DNA of 37,687 bases from Lachnospiraceae bacterium. Lineage in GTDB: Bacteria > Bacillota > Clostridia > Lachnospirales > Lachnospiraceae. Shown piece by piece: positions 24,773 to 32,209 of this stretch (the stretch's first letter is position 1; every line of letters begins with the position of its first letter). The DNA lies in the NCBI GenBank assembly GCA_017461045.1, contig JAFTZJ010000066.1:1-37687 (forward strand), in the 5' to 3' direction. The notes beneath the pieces are model-generated. The model saw only the letters and a list, made by a program, of their open reading frames with translations, was not told the DNA's origin and made no database searches. The translations under genes and the position numbers were made by a program.

Positions 24773-27028
24773 ATGTTAAAACCAGGAATCATGTTAGGCG
24801 ATCGATATGAGATTATCGAGCTGGTAGGCTCAGGCGGAATGTCTGAGGTATACAAGGCAAAGGATCATAAGTTAAATCGATACGTAGCGGTAAAGGTATT
24901 AAAGAACGAATTTAGTGATGATCGGAATTTTGTTTCAAAGTTCCGTGTGGAGGCACAGTCTGCAGCAGGACTTGCACATCCGAATATTGTTAATGTATAT
25001 GATGTTGGAGAAGATGAAGGCATCTATTACATTGTTATGGAATTCGTAGAGGGTATTACCTTAAAAGAATACATTATGAATAATGGTAGATTACCGGCTG
25101 AACAGGCGTTAGAGTTTGCATTGCAAATCGCTTCCGGTATTGAAGTGGCACATCAGAATCACACCATTCATCGTGACATTAAGCCACAGAATATTATTGT
25201 ATCCAAGACAGGGACTTTAAAAGTAACGGATTTTGGTATTGCCAGAGCTGCAACCTCTAATACAGTTGCTTCCAATGCAATGGGTAGTGTACATTATGTA
25301 TCACCGGAGCAGGCAAGAGGCGGATACAGTGATGAGAAGAGTGATATTTATTCCTTGGGTATTACCATGTATGAAATGGTAACCGGTAAGGTTCCGTTTG
25401 AGGGTGACAATAATGTTACCGTTGCCCTGATGCACATTCAGGGTGAGATGATTCCGCCAAGAGAGTATTATCCGGACATTCCTGCAAGCTTTGAAAAAGT
25501 AATTTTGAAGTGTACGCAGAAGAAGCCGGAACGCAGATATTTGACAGCCAGTGCTTTGATTGCAGATTTGAAGCGTGTGGCAACCAATCCAAATGGTGAT
25601 TTTGTAGTACTTGGTACGAATTCCTCTGCAGATGCACCAACCGTTATGATGTCTGATGCAGAGATGAATACAATCAAAGAAACTGTAGCCCAGAAGGCTA
25701 TGGAGGAACCAACAGAGACAGCAACCTATGCCGGTTCATATCAGAATGAGGGTACTGCACCTGTACGTCCGACTGCACCGCAGACACCTGCACGTCCGAC
25801 CGCACCACAACCTGCATCACCACAACCGGAGGCTCCACAGTCTACTATGGATGCAGATTTTGATCCGGATGACGATGATTACAAATATGATTATGAAGAT
25901 GAAGACGATGACGACGATGATGATGTAGTTGCTCCGATTCCAAACAATGACGAAGAAGACGAAATCGATCCAAAGCTTCAGCGAATTGTAATGATTGGTG
26001 GTATTATTGCTGCAGTTATTATTGCTATGTTCGTTATGCTGTTGGTAGGTAAGGCTGCCGGATGGTTCAAGTTCGGTGGCGGTAATAACACAGAAGACCA
26101 GAAGGAAGATCAGTCTATCGAAATGTCGGTGGATGTAGTTGGTATGAACATTGAGGATGCGGAAGCGAAATTAGATGCTGCCGATATCCCATATACCGTA
26201 GAACATGTAAATGACGATGCAATTGATGCTGATATTGTTATTTCACAGAGCTATGACAAGGGCGATATGATTCCGGAAGGCATACAAGTAAAAATCGTTG
26301 TAAGTGCCGGTAAGGAAGAGGTATCTGTACCAAATGTAGTTGGCTATGAAGTATCCCGTGCAGAAACTATGTTAGAGGATGCAGATTTAGATGTGACACA
26401 TGCGTATGAATATAGTGATGAAGTAGAAAAGGATCATGTTATCAGCCAGGAGCCTGGTGCAACCCAGATGGTAGCTAAATTCTCTAAGATTAAGATTGTA
26501 ATCAGTAACGGTCCGGAAGTGAAAGAAACAGAAGTGCCGGATTTACGTGGTAAGACACAGCAGGAAGCACAGGCAGAATTGCAGAACCGCAACTTGACGC
26601 TTGGTAATGTAACAGAAGAGCATAGTGATACAGTTGAAGTAGGCAAGGTTATTCACCAGAGCACCAGTCAGGGTACCAAGGTAACAGAAGGTTCTACTGT
26701 AGATGTTACGATTAGTAAAGGTCCGGAACCGACTTCAGAGGAAGCACCAAAGACCTATACGGCAACATTTAGCGGAAGTATTACATTTACCGGAGCGGCA
26801 GATTCTACAAATAGTTATAATGTAGAGGTTCGCTATGTAGTGGGTGGAGATATTAAGCAGGTATTGGCACCGACCGGTTTATCTGCTTCAAATCCAAGCA
26901 TATCATTGCAGGGAATTACTTTGACCGGTTTGGCTTCTGCCGGTGAATTGCAGGTAGTATATAATGGTGCTACAGCAACACCAAGCGATGTTTCACAGTC
27001 TGTAAATGTTCAGATTGCAGAAGAATAG
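24773..27028 (+). CDS. prkC: Membrane Ser/Thr protein kinase with three PASTA repeats
   Basis: Senses cell-wall muropeptides outside and phosphorylates Ser/Thr targets inside. ATG 24773 follows AGAGGTG; an upstream TTG at 24740 lacks one. Kinase domain 1-270: glycine loop GSGGMSEVYKAK, K41, HRDIKPQN (D135), DFG 153-155, activation loop with Thr/Ser. A linker (about 300-400) is first Pro/Ala/Gln rich, then a run of Asp/Glu. One TM lies at about 404-428, then three PASTA repeats (about 449-512, 513-580, 583-653) and an extra beta-rich tail of about 95 aa to the end. The tail resembles no domain I can name. The product is 751 aa. Genes prpC and prkC are translated as a pair. Confidence 0.96.
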   Translation: MLKPGIMLGDRYEIIELVGSGGMSEVYKAKDHKLNRYVAVKVLKNEFSDDRNFVSKFRVEAQSAAGLAHPNIVNVYDVGEDEGIYYIVMEFVEGITLKEYIMNNGRLPAEQALEFALQIASGIEVAHQNHTIHRDIKPQNIIVSKTGTLKVTDFGIARAATSNTVASNAMGSVHYVSPEQARGGYSDEKSDIYSLGITMYEMVTGKVPFEGDNNVTVALMHIQGEMIPPREYYPDIPASFEKVILKCTQKKPERRYLTASALIADLKRVATNPNGDFVVLGTNSSADAPTVMMSDAEMNTIKETVAQKAMEEPTETATYAGSYQNEGTAPVRPTAPQTPARPTAPQPASPQPEAPQSTMDADFDPDDDDYKYDYEDEDDDDDDDVVAPIPNNDEEDEIDPKLQRIVMIGGIIAAVIIAMFVMLLVGKAAGWFKFGGGNNTEDQKEDQSIEMSVDVVGMNIEDAEAKLDAADIPYTVEHVNDDAIDADIVISQSYDKGDMIPEGIQVKIVVSAGKEEVSVPNVVGYEVSRAETMLEDADLDVTHAYEYSDEVEKDHVISQEPGATQMVAKFSKIKIVISNGPEVKETEVPDLRGKTQQEAQAELQNRNLTLGNVTEEHSDTVEVGKVIHQSTSQGTKVTEGSTVDVTISKGPEPTSEEAPKTYTATFSGSITFTGAADSTNSYNVEVRYVVGGDIKQVLAPTGLSASNPSISLQGITLTGLASAGELQVVYNGATATPSDVSQSVNVQIAEE

Positions 27029-27036
27029 GCAGGAAT

Positions 27037-27915
27037 ATGCAAGGAAAAATAATGAAAGGAATCGGCGGATTCTACTACGTGGATGTGCCGGAGCATGGAT
27101 TATATGAGTGTAAAGCAAAGGGAAGCTTTCGGAATCAGAAAGTGAAGCCTTTGCCGGGAGATGATGTAATCATTGATGTTCTGGATGAAGAAAAGAAACT
27201 GGGGAATATCGTCGAGATTTCAGAACGAATAAATGAATTAATACGGCCAGCAGTTGCAAATGTGGATCAGGCGTTGATTGAATTTGCAGCTGCACAGCCG
27301 AATCCAAATCTTAACCTGTTGGATCGGTTCTTGTTGCTTATGAGCCATCAGCAGGTTAATACTATCATATGCTTTAACAAGATTGATATTGCAGAGCCGG
27401 AAGTATTGGAACGCTTAGCAAGTATCTATGAAAAAAGCGGTTATCCGGTGGTGTTTGTCAGTACCTATACCGGTCGGGGCATGAATAAGATTCATCAGTT
27501 ACTAAGGGGGAAAACAACCGTATTTGCAGGACCTTCCGGGGTAGGTAAATCCTCTTTGTTGAATGAATTAATGCCGGAGGCCAATGCAAAAACCGGAGAA
27601 ATTAGTGAAAAAATCAAACGAGGTAAGCATACAACCCGACATTCGGAATTAATGAAGGCGGAGGAAGGAACTTATCTGATTGATACACCGGGATTCAGTA
27701 CATTATATCTGAATCCCATTGAAAAAGAAGAACTAAAGGCGTATTATGCAGAATTCCAACCTTATGAGGAAGAATGCCGGTTCTTAGGCTGTTCTCATAC
27801 ACATGAACCGGATTGCGGAGTGAAGCAGGCTGTAGAACAAGGGGAAATTCATAAGGTTCGGTATAAGAATTACGTTGAGTTTTATGAAGAATTAAAGAAT
27901 ACAAGGAGTTGGTAG
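27037..27915 (+). CDS. rsgA: Small-ribosomal-subunit biogenesis GTPase RsgA
   Basis: Circularly permuted GTPase that checks late maturation of the 30S subunit. It has an N-terminal OB-fold (1-65, [11 protein letters not shown]), G4-like NKID (CFNKIDI), the P-loop [12 protein letters not shown] near residue 165, the G2/G3 segments KRGKHTTRH and DTPGFS, and a zinc site [16 protein letters not shown]. The 292-aa length is normal. ATG 27037 is 8 bases after the prkC stop and rpe starts right after it, so it belongs to the prkC run. Confidence 0.96.
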   Translation: MQGKIMKGIGGFYYVDVPEHGLYECKAKGSFRNQKVKPLPGDDVIIDVLDEEKKLGNIVEISERINELIRPAVANVDQALIEFAAAQPNPNLNLLDRFLLLMSHQQVNTIICFNKIDIAEPEVLERLASIYEKSGYPVVFVSTYTGRGMNKIHQLLRGKTTVFAGPSGVGKSSLLNELMPEANAKTGEISEKIKRGKHTTRHSELMKAEEGTYLIDTPGFSTLYLNPIEKEELKAYYAEFQPYEEECRFLGCSHTHEPDCGVKQAVEQGEIHKVRYKNYVEFYEELKNTRSW

Positions 27916-27916
27916 C

Positions 27917-28567
27917 ATGAAATTATCACCATCAGTATTATCAGCAGATTTTACGAATTTAGGGGAACAAATCAAACTGGTTGATGAAGCAGGGGCAGAT
28001 TATATTCATTTGGATGTTATGGATGGACACTTTGTTCCGAATATTTCTTTTGGAATTCCGGTAATTGAGGCAATTCGCAAAGTGACGGATAAACCATTGG
28101 ATGTGCATTTAATGATTGACGAACCGATTCGCTATTTGCAGGAGTTTAAGGATGCGGGAGCGGATATTGTTACGGTTCATGCGGAAGCATGTACCCATTT
28201 GCATCGTACTATCAGCAAGATTCGGGAATTAGACATGAAGGCAGGTGTTGCGTTGAATCCGGCAACCTCGGTCAATGTATTGAATTATATATTTGATGAT
28301 ATTGATTTGGCATTGGTTATGAGTGTGAATCCTGGCTTTGGCGGACAGACCTTTATACCGTCTATGCTGGATAAGATCAAACGTATTCACAAGATTGCTG
28401 ATGATAAAGGCTTGAAGAATCTTGAAATTCAGGTAGATGGCGGAATTACTTTGAATAATGTAGCAGCAGTTGTGGATGCAGGTGCGAATGTTATTGTTGC
28501 CGGATCTGCAATTTTCAATGGTGATGTAACTGCGAACGTGAAAGAATTTTTGAAGAGAATGTATTAA
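27917..28567 (+). CDS. rpe: Ribulose-phosphate 3-epimerase
   Basis: Interconverts ribulose 5-phosphate and xylulose 5-phosphate in the pentose phosphate pathway. A TIM barrel of 216 aa with the metal and acid/base residues in [12 protein letters not shown] (H31, D33), DVHLMI and EIQVDGGI, and the phosphate loop VAGSAIF. ATG lies one base after the rsgA stop, behind AAGGAG. The rsgA-rpe-thiN order is conserved in Firmicutes. Confidence 0.97.
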   Translation: MKLSPSVLSADFTNLGEQIKLVDEAGADYIHLDVMDGHFVPNISFGIPVIEAIRKVTDKPLDVHLMIDEPIRYLQEFKDAGADIVTVHAEACTHLHRTISKIRELDMKAGVALNPATSVNVLNYIFDDIDLALVMSVNPGFGGQTFIPSMLDKIKRIHKIADDKGLKNLEIQVDGGITLNNVAAVVDAGANVIVAGSAIFNGDVTANVKEFLKRMY

Positions 28568-28568
28568 T

Positions 28569-29243
28569 ATGAGTAAACGATGTTTAATCGTAGCAGGAGG
28601 CGAATTGCATTGGGAATTCGCCTCTTGTTATATCAAAACAAAATATGCACCCGAACAACCGGAATATGTGATAGCAGTCGATGGTGGACTAGAAGCGATT
28701 ATGCAGTTGGGTTTGAATCCGGATTTGATTTTGGGAGACTATGATTCGGTTGCCCATAATGTGTTGGAGAAGTACCGGAATCTGGACACTGCGAGTATCC
28801 TTCAATATCCATCAGAGAAGGATTATACAGACTTACATTTGGCGGTTGAGAAGGCGGTAGAAGGTGGTACAACGGAAATCTGTATTCTTGGAGCAACCGG
28901 CAGACGGTTAGATCATGGTTTGGCAAATCTGGGTTTACTAAAAATATGTCTGGATGCAGGAATTCCGACAGAGATTACCGATGCGTATAATCGTATTCGG
29001 ATGATAAAGGATACTATGGAACTATCAAAAGAAGAGCAGTATGGTACCTATGTATCTTTGATTCCCTTTACAGAGCAAGTATCCGGGATTACTTTAACCG
29101 GATTCAAGTACCCCCTAGAAAATTCTACGCTGGAACAAGGAATCAGTCGTGGTATCAGTAATGAAATTCAAAATGAAACAGCACGGATACAACTGACAGA
29201 TGGTATCTTGCTTGTCATTGAAAGCAAGGATTCAGTTAAGTAA
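28569..29243 (+). CDS. thiN: Thiamine pyrophosphokinase
   Basis: Makes thiamine diphosphate from thiamine and ATP. The 224-aa protein has the family segments VIAVDGGLEAIMQLGLNPD, ILGDYDSV, YPSEKDYTDLHLAV and GATGRRLDHGLANLGLL, followed by the C-terminal beta domain that binds thiamine (SLIPFTEQVSGITLTGFKY). It starts one base after rpe and ends the operon. No TPP riboswitch is visible, as expected inside an operon. Confidence 0.95.
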   Translation: MSKRCLIVAGGELHWEFASCYIKTKYAPEQPEYVIAVDGGLEAIMQLGLNPDLILGDYDSVAHNVLEKYRNLDTASILQYPSEKDYTDLHLAVEKAVEGGTTEICILGATGRRLDHGLANLGLLKICLDAGIPTEITDAYNRIRMIKDTMELSKEEQYGTYVSLIPFTEQVSGITLTGFKYPLENSTLEQGISRGISNEIQNETARIQLTDGILLVIESKDSVK

Positions 29244-29263
29244 GAATGGGTTTTAAAATTAAA

Positions 29264-29293
29264 ATAAGCATCCAGCCGAACCTGAATGCTTAT
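29264..29293 (+). terminator. Weak hairpin after thiN
   Basis: ATAAGCAT-C-CAG pairs with CTG-A-ATGCTTAT (11 bp, one mismatch) around a 6-base loop. There is no clear T tract, so it may be an imperfect terminator. Confidence 0.45.
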
Positions 29294-29382
29294 GTTATGA
29301 GAAGAGAGAATATATGAAATAAAGTTAATTTCATGTATTTTATATTTGTATTATATCTGTAAATTATGAACAAAATATGAAT

Positions 29383-29413
29383 TTGAAAAAAACTTTATGT
29401 AAAAAAGTATATT
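29383..29413 (+). promoter_or_regulatory. Possible promoter before the RlmH-like gene
   Basis: TTGAAA and TATATT with a rather long 19-base spacer in an AT-rich stretch. Placement is uncertain because several AT-rich alternatives overlap. Confidence 0.35.
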
Positions 29414-29441
29414 ATTCAAGGGAAATGGAAGAAAAGTAGCA

Positions 29442-29903
29442 ATGAAAATACGGATTTTATGTGTGGGAAAAATAAAAGAAGACTTCTATCGGAAGAAACT
29501 AGAGGAGTATTCGAAGCAGATTAATAAGCAGTATACCTTTGAAATCATAGAAGTGGAAGATGAAAAGACCCAGGAACAACTTAGCGACGTAGAACGGGAT
29601 AAGATTCTAAGAATTGAAGGAGAACGATTGTTAAAATATCTGAAACAGGAAACCGGAGATTACGTAGTTGCACTATGCATAAATGGTCGAAAATATACAA
29701 CTGCAGAATGGACAGAGGTTCTGAAAAAAAGAATTCTGCAACAGGAGTATAGACAGGTTACTTATGTCATTGGAGGTTCTTTGGGATTGGATGCATCTGT
29801 AGTAAAGCTGGCTGATACGAAGCTTAGTTTTTCGGATTTAACATTTCCGCATCAATTAATGCGGGTGATTTTGGCAGAACAGATATTAACCTGTAGCATC
29901 TAG
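29442..29903 (+). CDS. RlmH-family SPOUT methyltransferase lacking the conserved C-terminal tail
   Basis: Related to RlmH, which methylates pseudouridine 1915 of 23S rRNA at N3. The start MKIRILCVGKIKEDFYRKKLEEY, shortened here to its opening MKIRILCVGKIKE, and the SAM-binding loop YVIGGSLGL (GGSLGL at 111-116) are intact, as is LSFSDLTFPHQLMR (128-141). The family then normally continues EQIYRAxRIxxxxPYHK; here it reads EQILTCSI and stops at 153 aa. I looked in the other two frames past the stop and found no PYHK, so this is not a simple frameshift. The convergent gene 44 bases away is a second RlmH relative with the opposite loss. It could be an active partner of that protein, a repurposed enzyme, or decaying. 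I withhold the name rlmH because the tail is considered part of the active site. Confidence 0.85.
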   Translation: MKIRILCVGKIKEDFYRKKLEEYSKQINKQYTFEIIEVEDEKTQEQLSDVERDKILRIEGERLLKYLKQETGDYVVALCINGRKYTTAEWTEVLKKRILQQEYRQVTYVIGGSLGLDASVVKLADTKLSFSDLTFPHQLMRVILAEQILTCSI

Positions 29904-29933
29904 CTGTAAAAAGAGAAAATGTAATTACAGAAA

Positions 29934-29949
29934 AATCCGAAAACGGATT
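29934..29949. terminator. Short hairpin between the convergent RlmH-like genes
   Basis: AATCCG-AAAA-CGGATT is a perfect 6-bp stem. Read on the - strand it is followed by a T-rich stretch (TTTTCTG), so it probably serves the - strand gene, whose stop codon lies partly inside the hairpin. On the + strand it is followed by ATTTG and could act weakly there too. Confidence 0.5.
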
Positions 29950-30385
29950 ATTTGTGATAAGGCTGGTTGTTTAAAATGCGATAGCCACGATAGATTTGCT
30001 CGAAGAGTACCACCCCGGTTAATCCGATGGATAAATCCATAGAGGACAGGGAGAGGGAGTGTATGGACGGTAAATCAAGCTCCTGTGTAGTGGTTACATT
30101 TTCATAACCGATGAAAATATAAATCGTAGAGATTCCCTGTAAACCGATTTGGTTAATGTTCGAAGCAAGTACTTCGGAACTTGGAGTATCCTTGCCGGGT
30201 ACTACGGAAACCAAACAGCTGTGTTCGGAGTTTTTGATTTTGGTAAGCAGGTCGTTCAGTTTGGATGCCGGTTGTAAATGATAGCTTGTTTTACAATAAG
30301 CCCCCAGCCGTTTGGTATATTCCAGCATGGCCTGTTCGTCGTTTTTATTCAATTTCTTAGTGTTCAAATATACAAAATAATTCAT
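29948..30385 (-). CDS. RlmH-like protein with degenerate SAM site and intact C-terminal tail
   Basis: A 145-aa protein that aligns with RlmH end to end but with unusual changes. Its opening (MNYFVYLNTKKLNKND, then EYTKRLGAYCKTSYH) matches the RlmH N-terminal strand and helix. The SAM loop that should read VIGGSLGL is FIGYENV (91-97), and the region that should read SFSxMTFPHQLMR is LSSMDLSIGLTG. In contrast, the C-terminus EQIYRGYRILNNQPYHK is canonical. It is thus the mirror image of the neighbour at 29442. The start codon follows AGGAAA on the - strand. The tRNA-Arg promoter upstream could read into it. A non-catalytic subunit, an RNA-binding relative or a remnant are all possible; it is not annotated as an enzyme. 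Confidence 0.75.
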   Translation of the reverse strand: MNYFVYLNTKKLNKNDEQAMLEYTKRLGAYCKTSYHLQPASKLNDLLTKIKNSEHSCLVSVVPGKDTPSSEVLASNINQIGLQGISTIYIFIGYENVTTTQELDLPSIHSLSLSSMDLSIGLTGVVLFEQIYRGYRILNNQPYHK

Positions 30386-30438
30386 AGTATTTTCCTAATA
30401 TCGTCTTTCGAATATATTCTGTTTTTAAAAAAGAAAAA

Positions 30439-30510
30439 TGCATCAGATAGGAATCGAACCTACGCACCTGGCTCCGGAGGCCAGTGCTCTATCCACTGAG
30501 CTACTGATGC
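30439..30510 (-). tRNA. tRNA-Arg (anticodon CCG)
   Basis: Read on the - strand, acceptor GCATCAG pairs with CTGATGC, the D arm is GCTC-AGTGGATA-GAGC, the anticodon arm CTGGC-CTCCGGA-GCCAG carries CCG, the variable loop has 4 bases and the T arm is GTAGG-TTCGATT-CCTAT. Discriminator A; CCA is not encoded. It is 72 bases long and is followed by a T-rich stretch (TTTTTCTTTTTT) that can end transcription. Confidence 0.95.
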
Positions 30511-30520
30511 ATCAGTTGGT

Positions 30521-30549
30521 ATTATAACGCAAAAAGAAAGAAAGTGCAA
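30521..30549 (-). promoter_or_regulatory. Promoter of the tRNA-Arg gene
   Basis: On the - strand, TTGCAC, 17 bases, TATAAT, ending 10 bases before the mature tRNA. A strong sigma-A match. Confidence 0.75.
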
Positions 30550-30559
30550 ACACTTATTA

Positions 30560-30588
30560 TTGATTTTTATTTGGTGGTTTGATAGAAT
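30560..30588 (+). promoter_or_regulatory. Promoter of the 243-aa membrane-anchored protein gene
   Basis: TTGATT, 17 bases, TAGAAT. It is divergent from the tRNA promoter, with only 10 bases between the two -35 boxes. Confidence 0.55.
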
Positions 30589-30637
30589 ATTTATGTCGTG
30601 ATTTGTTATTATTTGGAATGCTTAGAGGAATTGCAAT

Positions 30638-31369
30638 ATGCAGGAAAATTTTTGGAAAAAGATTAATCGTAAATATGATGAATTACATTTGCAGGATACG
30701 GAAATTCGGACCAGTGGAGAGTCAGTTTTTATCAACCCAACAGTAAAATTGGTGGTTGCCTGGGGACTTTTCTTGCTTGTATTTATATTGTTTTTGGTTA
30801 TTGGCAAACCATTTGCCAAGGATGACAAGCCTGCAGTAGGAATGGATGGAACCATTATCAGTAATGAGGAATACATACCTTTCGAGCGGAATGAGTATCC
30901 GGAGGTAAATTCCTTTGTAGAGAATTATTTGAATGCCATTACAACGGCGGATATCAATGTGTTAAGTACAATGGTGGTAGATCCGGCACAGTTTGATGTG
31001 GCAATTCTGGAACGCAAGAAACAGATGGTATTGAATTATTCGAATGTGGATTGTTATACAAAGCCGGGATTAACAGAGGGCTCCTATGTAGTATATGCAG
31101 TGGTAAATACACAGATTGCAGGCGTAGAGATTCAACCTTTGAGTCTGCATCAGTTTTATTTGATGCCGAATGAATTCGGTGGTTTTGTTCAGAACAACAC
31201 AGCAAGTACCAATCCGGAAATTGATGCATATATGAACCAGATTGACCGTGATCCGGATGTGGTTGATTTGTATAAGCGTGTGAATGATAATAATACAGAA
31301 TCAGCAAAGAATGACGAAGCATTACGGGCATTTTATGAAAGTATTAATGTACAGTTAGATTATGATTAA
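30638..31369 (+). CDS. Single-span membrane-anchored protein of unknown function
   Basis: A 243-aa protein with a short cytoplasmic N-terminus rich in charged residues, one TM at about residues 36-56 (VKLVVAWGLFLLVFILFLVIG) and an outward-facing domain of about 185 aa. From about residue 86 the domain begins YPEVNSFVENYLNAITTAD, the kind of opening helix seen in NTF2/SnoaL-like folds, followed by predicted beta strands (YVVYAVVNTQIA, HQFYLMP). That fold assignment is inference. I do not recognise the family. It forms its own transcription unit with a promoter divergent from tRNA-Arg and a strong terminator behind it. Confidence 0.8.
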   Translation: MQENFWKKINRKYDELHLQDTEIRTSGESVFINPTVKLVVAWGLFLLVFILFLVIGKPFAKDDKPAVGMDGTIISNEEYIPFERNEYPEVNSFVENYLNAITTADINVLSTMVVDPAQFDVAILERKKQMVLNYSNVDCYTKPGLTEGSYVVYAVVNTQIAGVEIQPLSLHQFYLMPNEFGGFVQNNTASTNPEIDAYMNQIDRDPDVVDLYKRVNDNNTESAKNDEALRAFYESINVQLDYD

Positions 31370-31381
31370 TTCAGTGAATTC

Positions 31382-31411
31382 TTGAGACGGGTGTTCCCGT
31401 CTCAATTATTG
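31382..31411 (+). terminator. Terminator after the membrane-anchored protein gene
   Basis: TTGAGACGGG-TGTT-CCCGTCTCAA is a perfect 10-bp stem with a tetraloop, followed by TTATT. Confidence 0.8.
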
Positions 31412-31468
31412 TATAAGAGAAGGAATAAAATGATTAGACCAATGCAAAGATGCATTTGAGAGGAAGAT

Positions 31469-32182
31469 ATGGAATCAAAAGGGATTCGAATTAATAAATT
31501 TTTAAGTGAAGCCGGTGTTTGTTCCCGGAGAAAAGCAGATGAATACATTGAAGCAGGCTGGGTGTGTGTGAATGATGTAATTGCAGAAAAGGGAACAAAG
31601 GTGACAACCGGTGACCGGGTGACGGTGAAAGGCACTGAGGTTTCTGTTCAGGAACAAAAGGTCGTATTAGCCTTTTACAAACCACGAGGGTTGGTATGCT
31701 CTGCGCAAGGACAGGGGGCGACTACCGTTTTTGACTATCTGCAATATCCGGGGAATTTATACTATGTAGGTCGATTGGATAAGGATTCGGAAGGATTGCT
31801 TTTATTGACCAATGACGGTGATTTGGCAAATGCTATTAGTAAGGCTAGATATGGACATGAAAAGGAGTATGAAGTCGTTGTTAATCGACCGGTTAACGAA
31901 GGATTTATTCGAAAGATGTCCCAGGGAGTACCGATTTTGGATACCGTTACAAAAGAGTGTCAGGTATGGCAAACCGGTCAGAAGCAGTTTTCGATTATTC
32001 TGACTCAAGGGTTAAACCGACAGATTCGCCGTATGTGTGAATATTGTGGTTATCGGGTGAAAAGACTAAAACGAGTTCGTGTTATGAATATAGAATTAGG
32101 TGATTTGGAACCGGGGGCATATCGGGAATTGAACAGTCAGGAACTGACGGAATTGCAACGTCGGATACATGAACGGGAATAA
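31469..32182 (+). CDS. rluF: 23S rRNA pseudouridine synthase, RluF-like
   Basis: RsuA/RluB/RluE/RluF family enzyme that isomerises uridine in large rRNA. Residues 1-60 form the S4 RNA-binding domain (RINKFLSEAGVCSRRKADEYI). The catalytic Asp is D104 in GRLDKDSEGLLLLTNDGDL. The sequence is closer to RluF than to RluB or RsuA: HEKEYEV, MSQGVPILDTVTKECQV, LTQGLNRQIRRMCEYCGY and RVRVMNIELGDL mirror the RluF pattern, where position 2604 (and in tRNA-Tyr U35 for E. coli) is the known target. The 237-aa length fits. The ATG follows GAGAGGAAG. The exact target in this organism is inferred from the subfamily. Confidence 0.85.
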   Translation: MESKGIRINKFLSEAGVCSRRKADEYIEAGWVCVNDVIAEKGTKVTTGDRVTVKGTEVSVQEQKVVLAFYKPRGLVCSAQGQGATTVFDYLQYPGNLYYVGRLDKDSEGLLLLTNDGDLANAISKARYGHEKEYEVVVNRPVNEGFIRKMSQGVPILDTVTKECQVWQTGQKQFSIILTQGLNRQIRRMCEYCGYRVKRLKRVRVMNIELGDLEPGAYRELNSQELTELQRRIHERE

Positions 32183-32209
32183 AAGATTTAGTATAGAAAT
32201 GAGGATACG

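Noticed and set aside
25750-25925. Repeat-rich DNA inside prkC considered as a minisatellite
   Set aside because: The repeats are imperfect and follow from Pro/Ala/Gln and Asp/Glu codon runs in a protein linker; no independent repeat unit stands out.
29880-29945. Frameshift as cause of the missing RlmH tail
   Set aside because: Neither of the other two frames after EQI encodes anything like YRxxRIxxxxPYHK before a stop.
30278-30499. 73-codon + strand frame across the start of the RlmH-like gene and the tRNA
   Set aside because: It runs opposite a real gene and into a tRNA, so it cannot be a functional protein gene.
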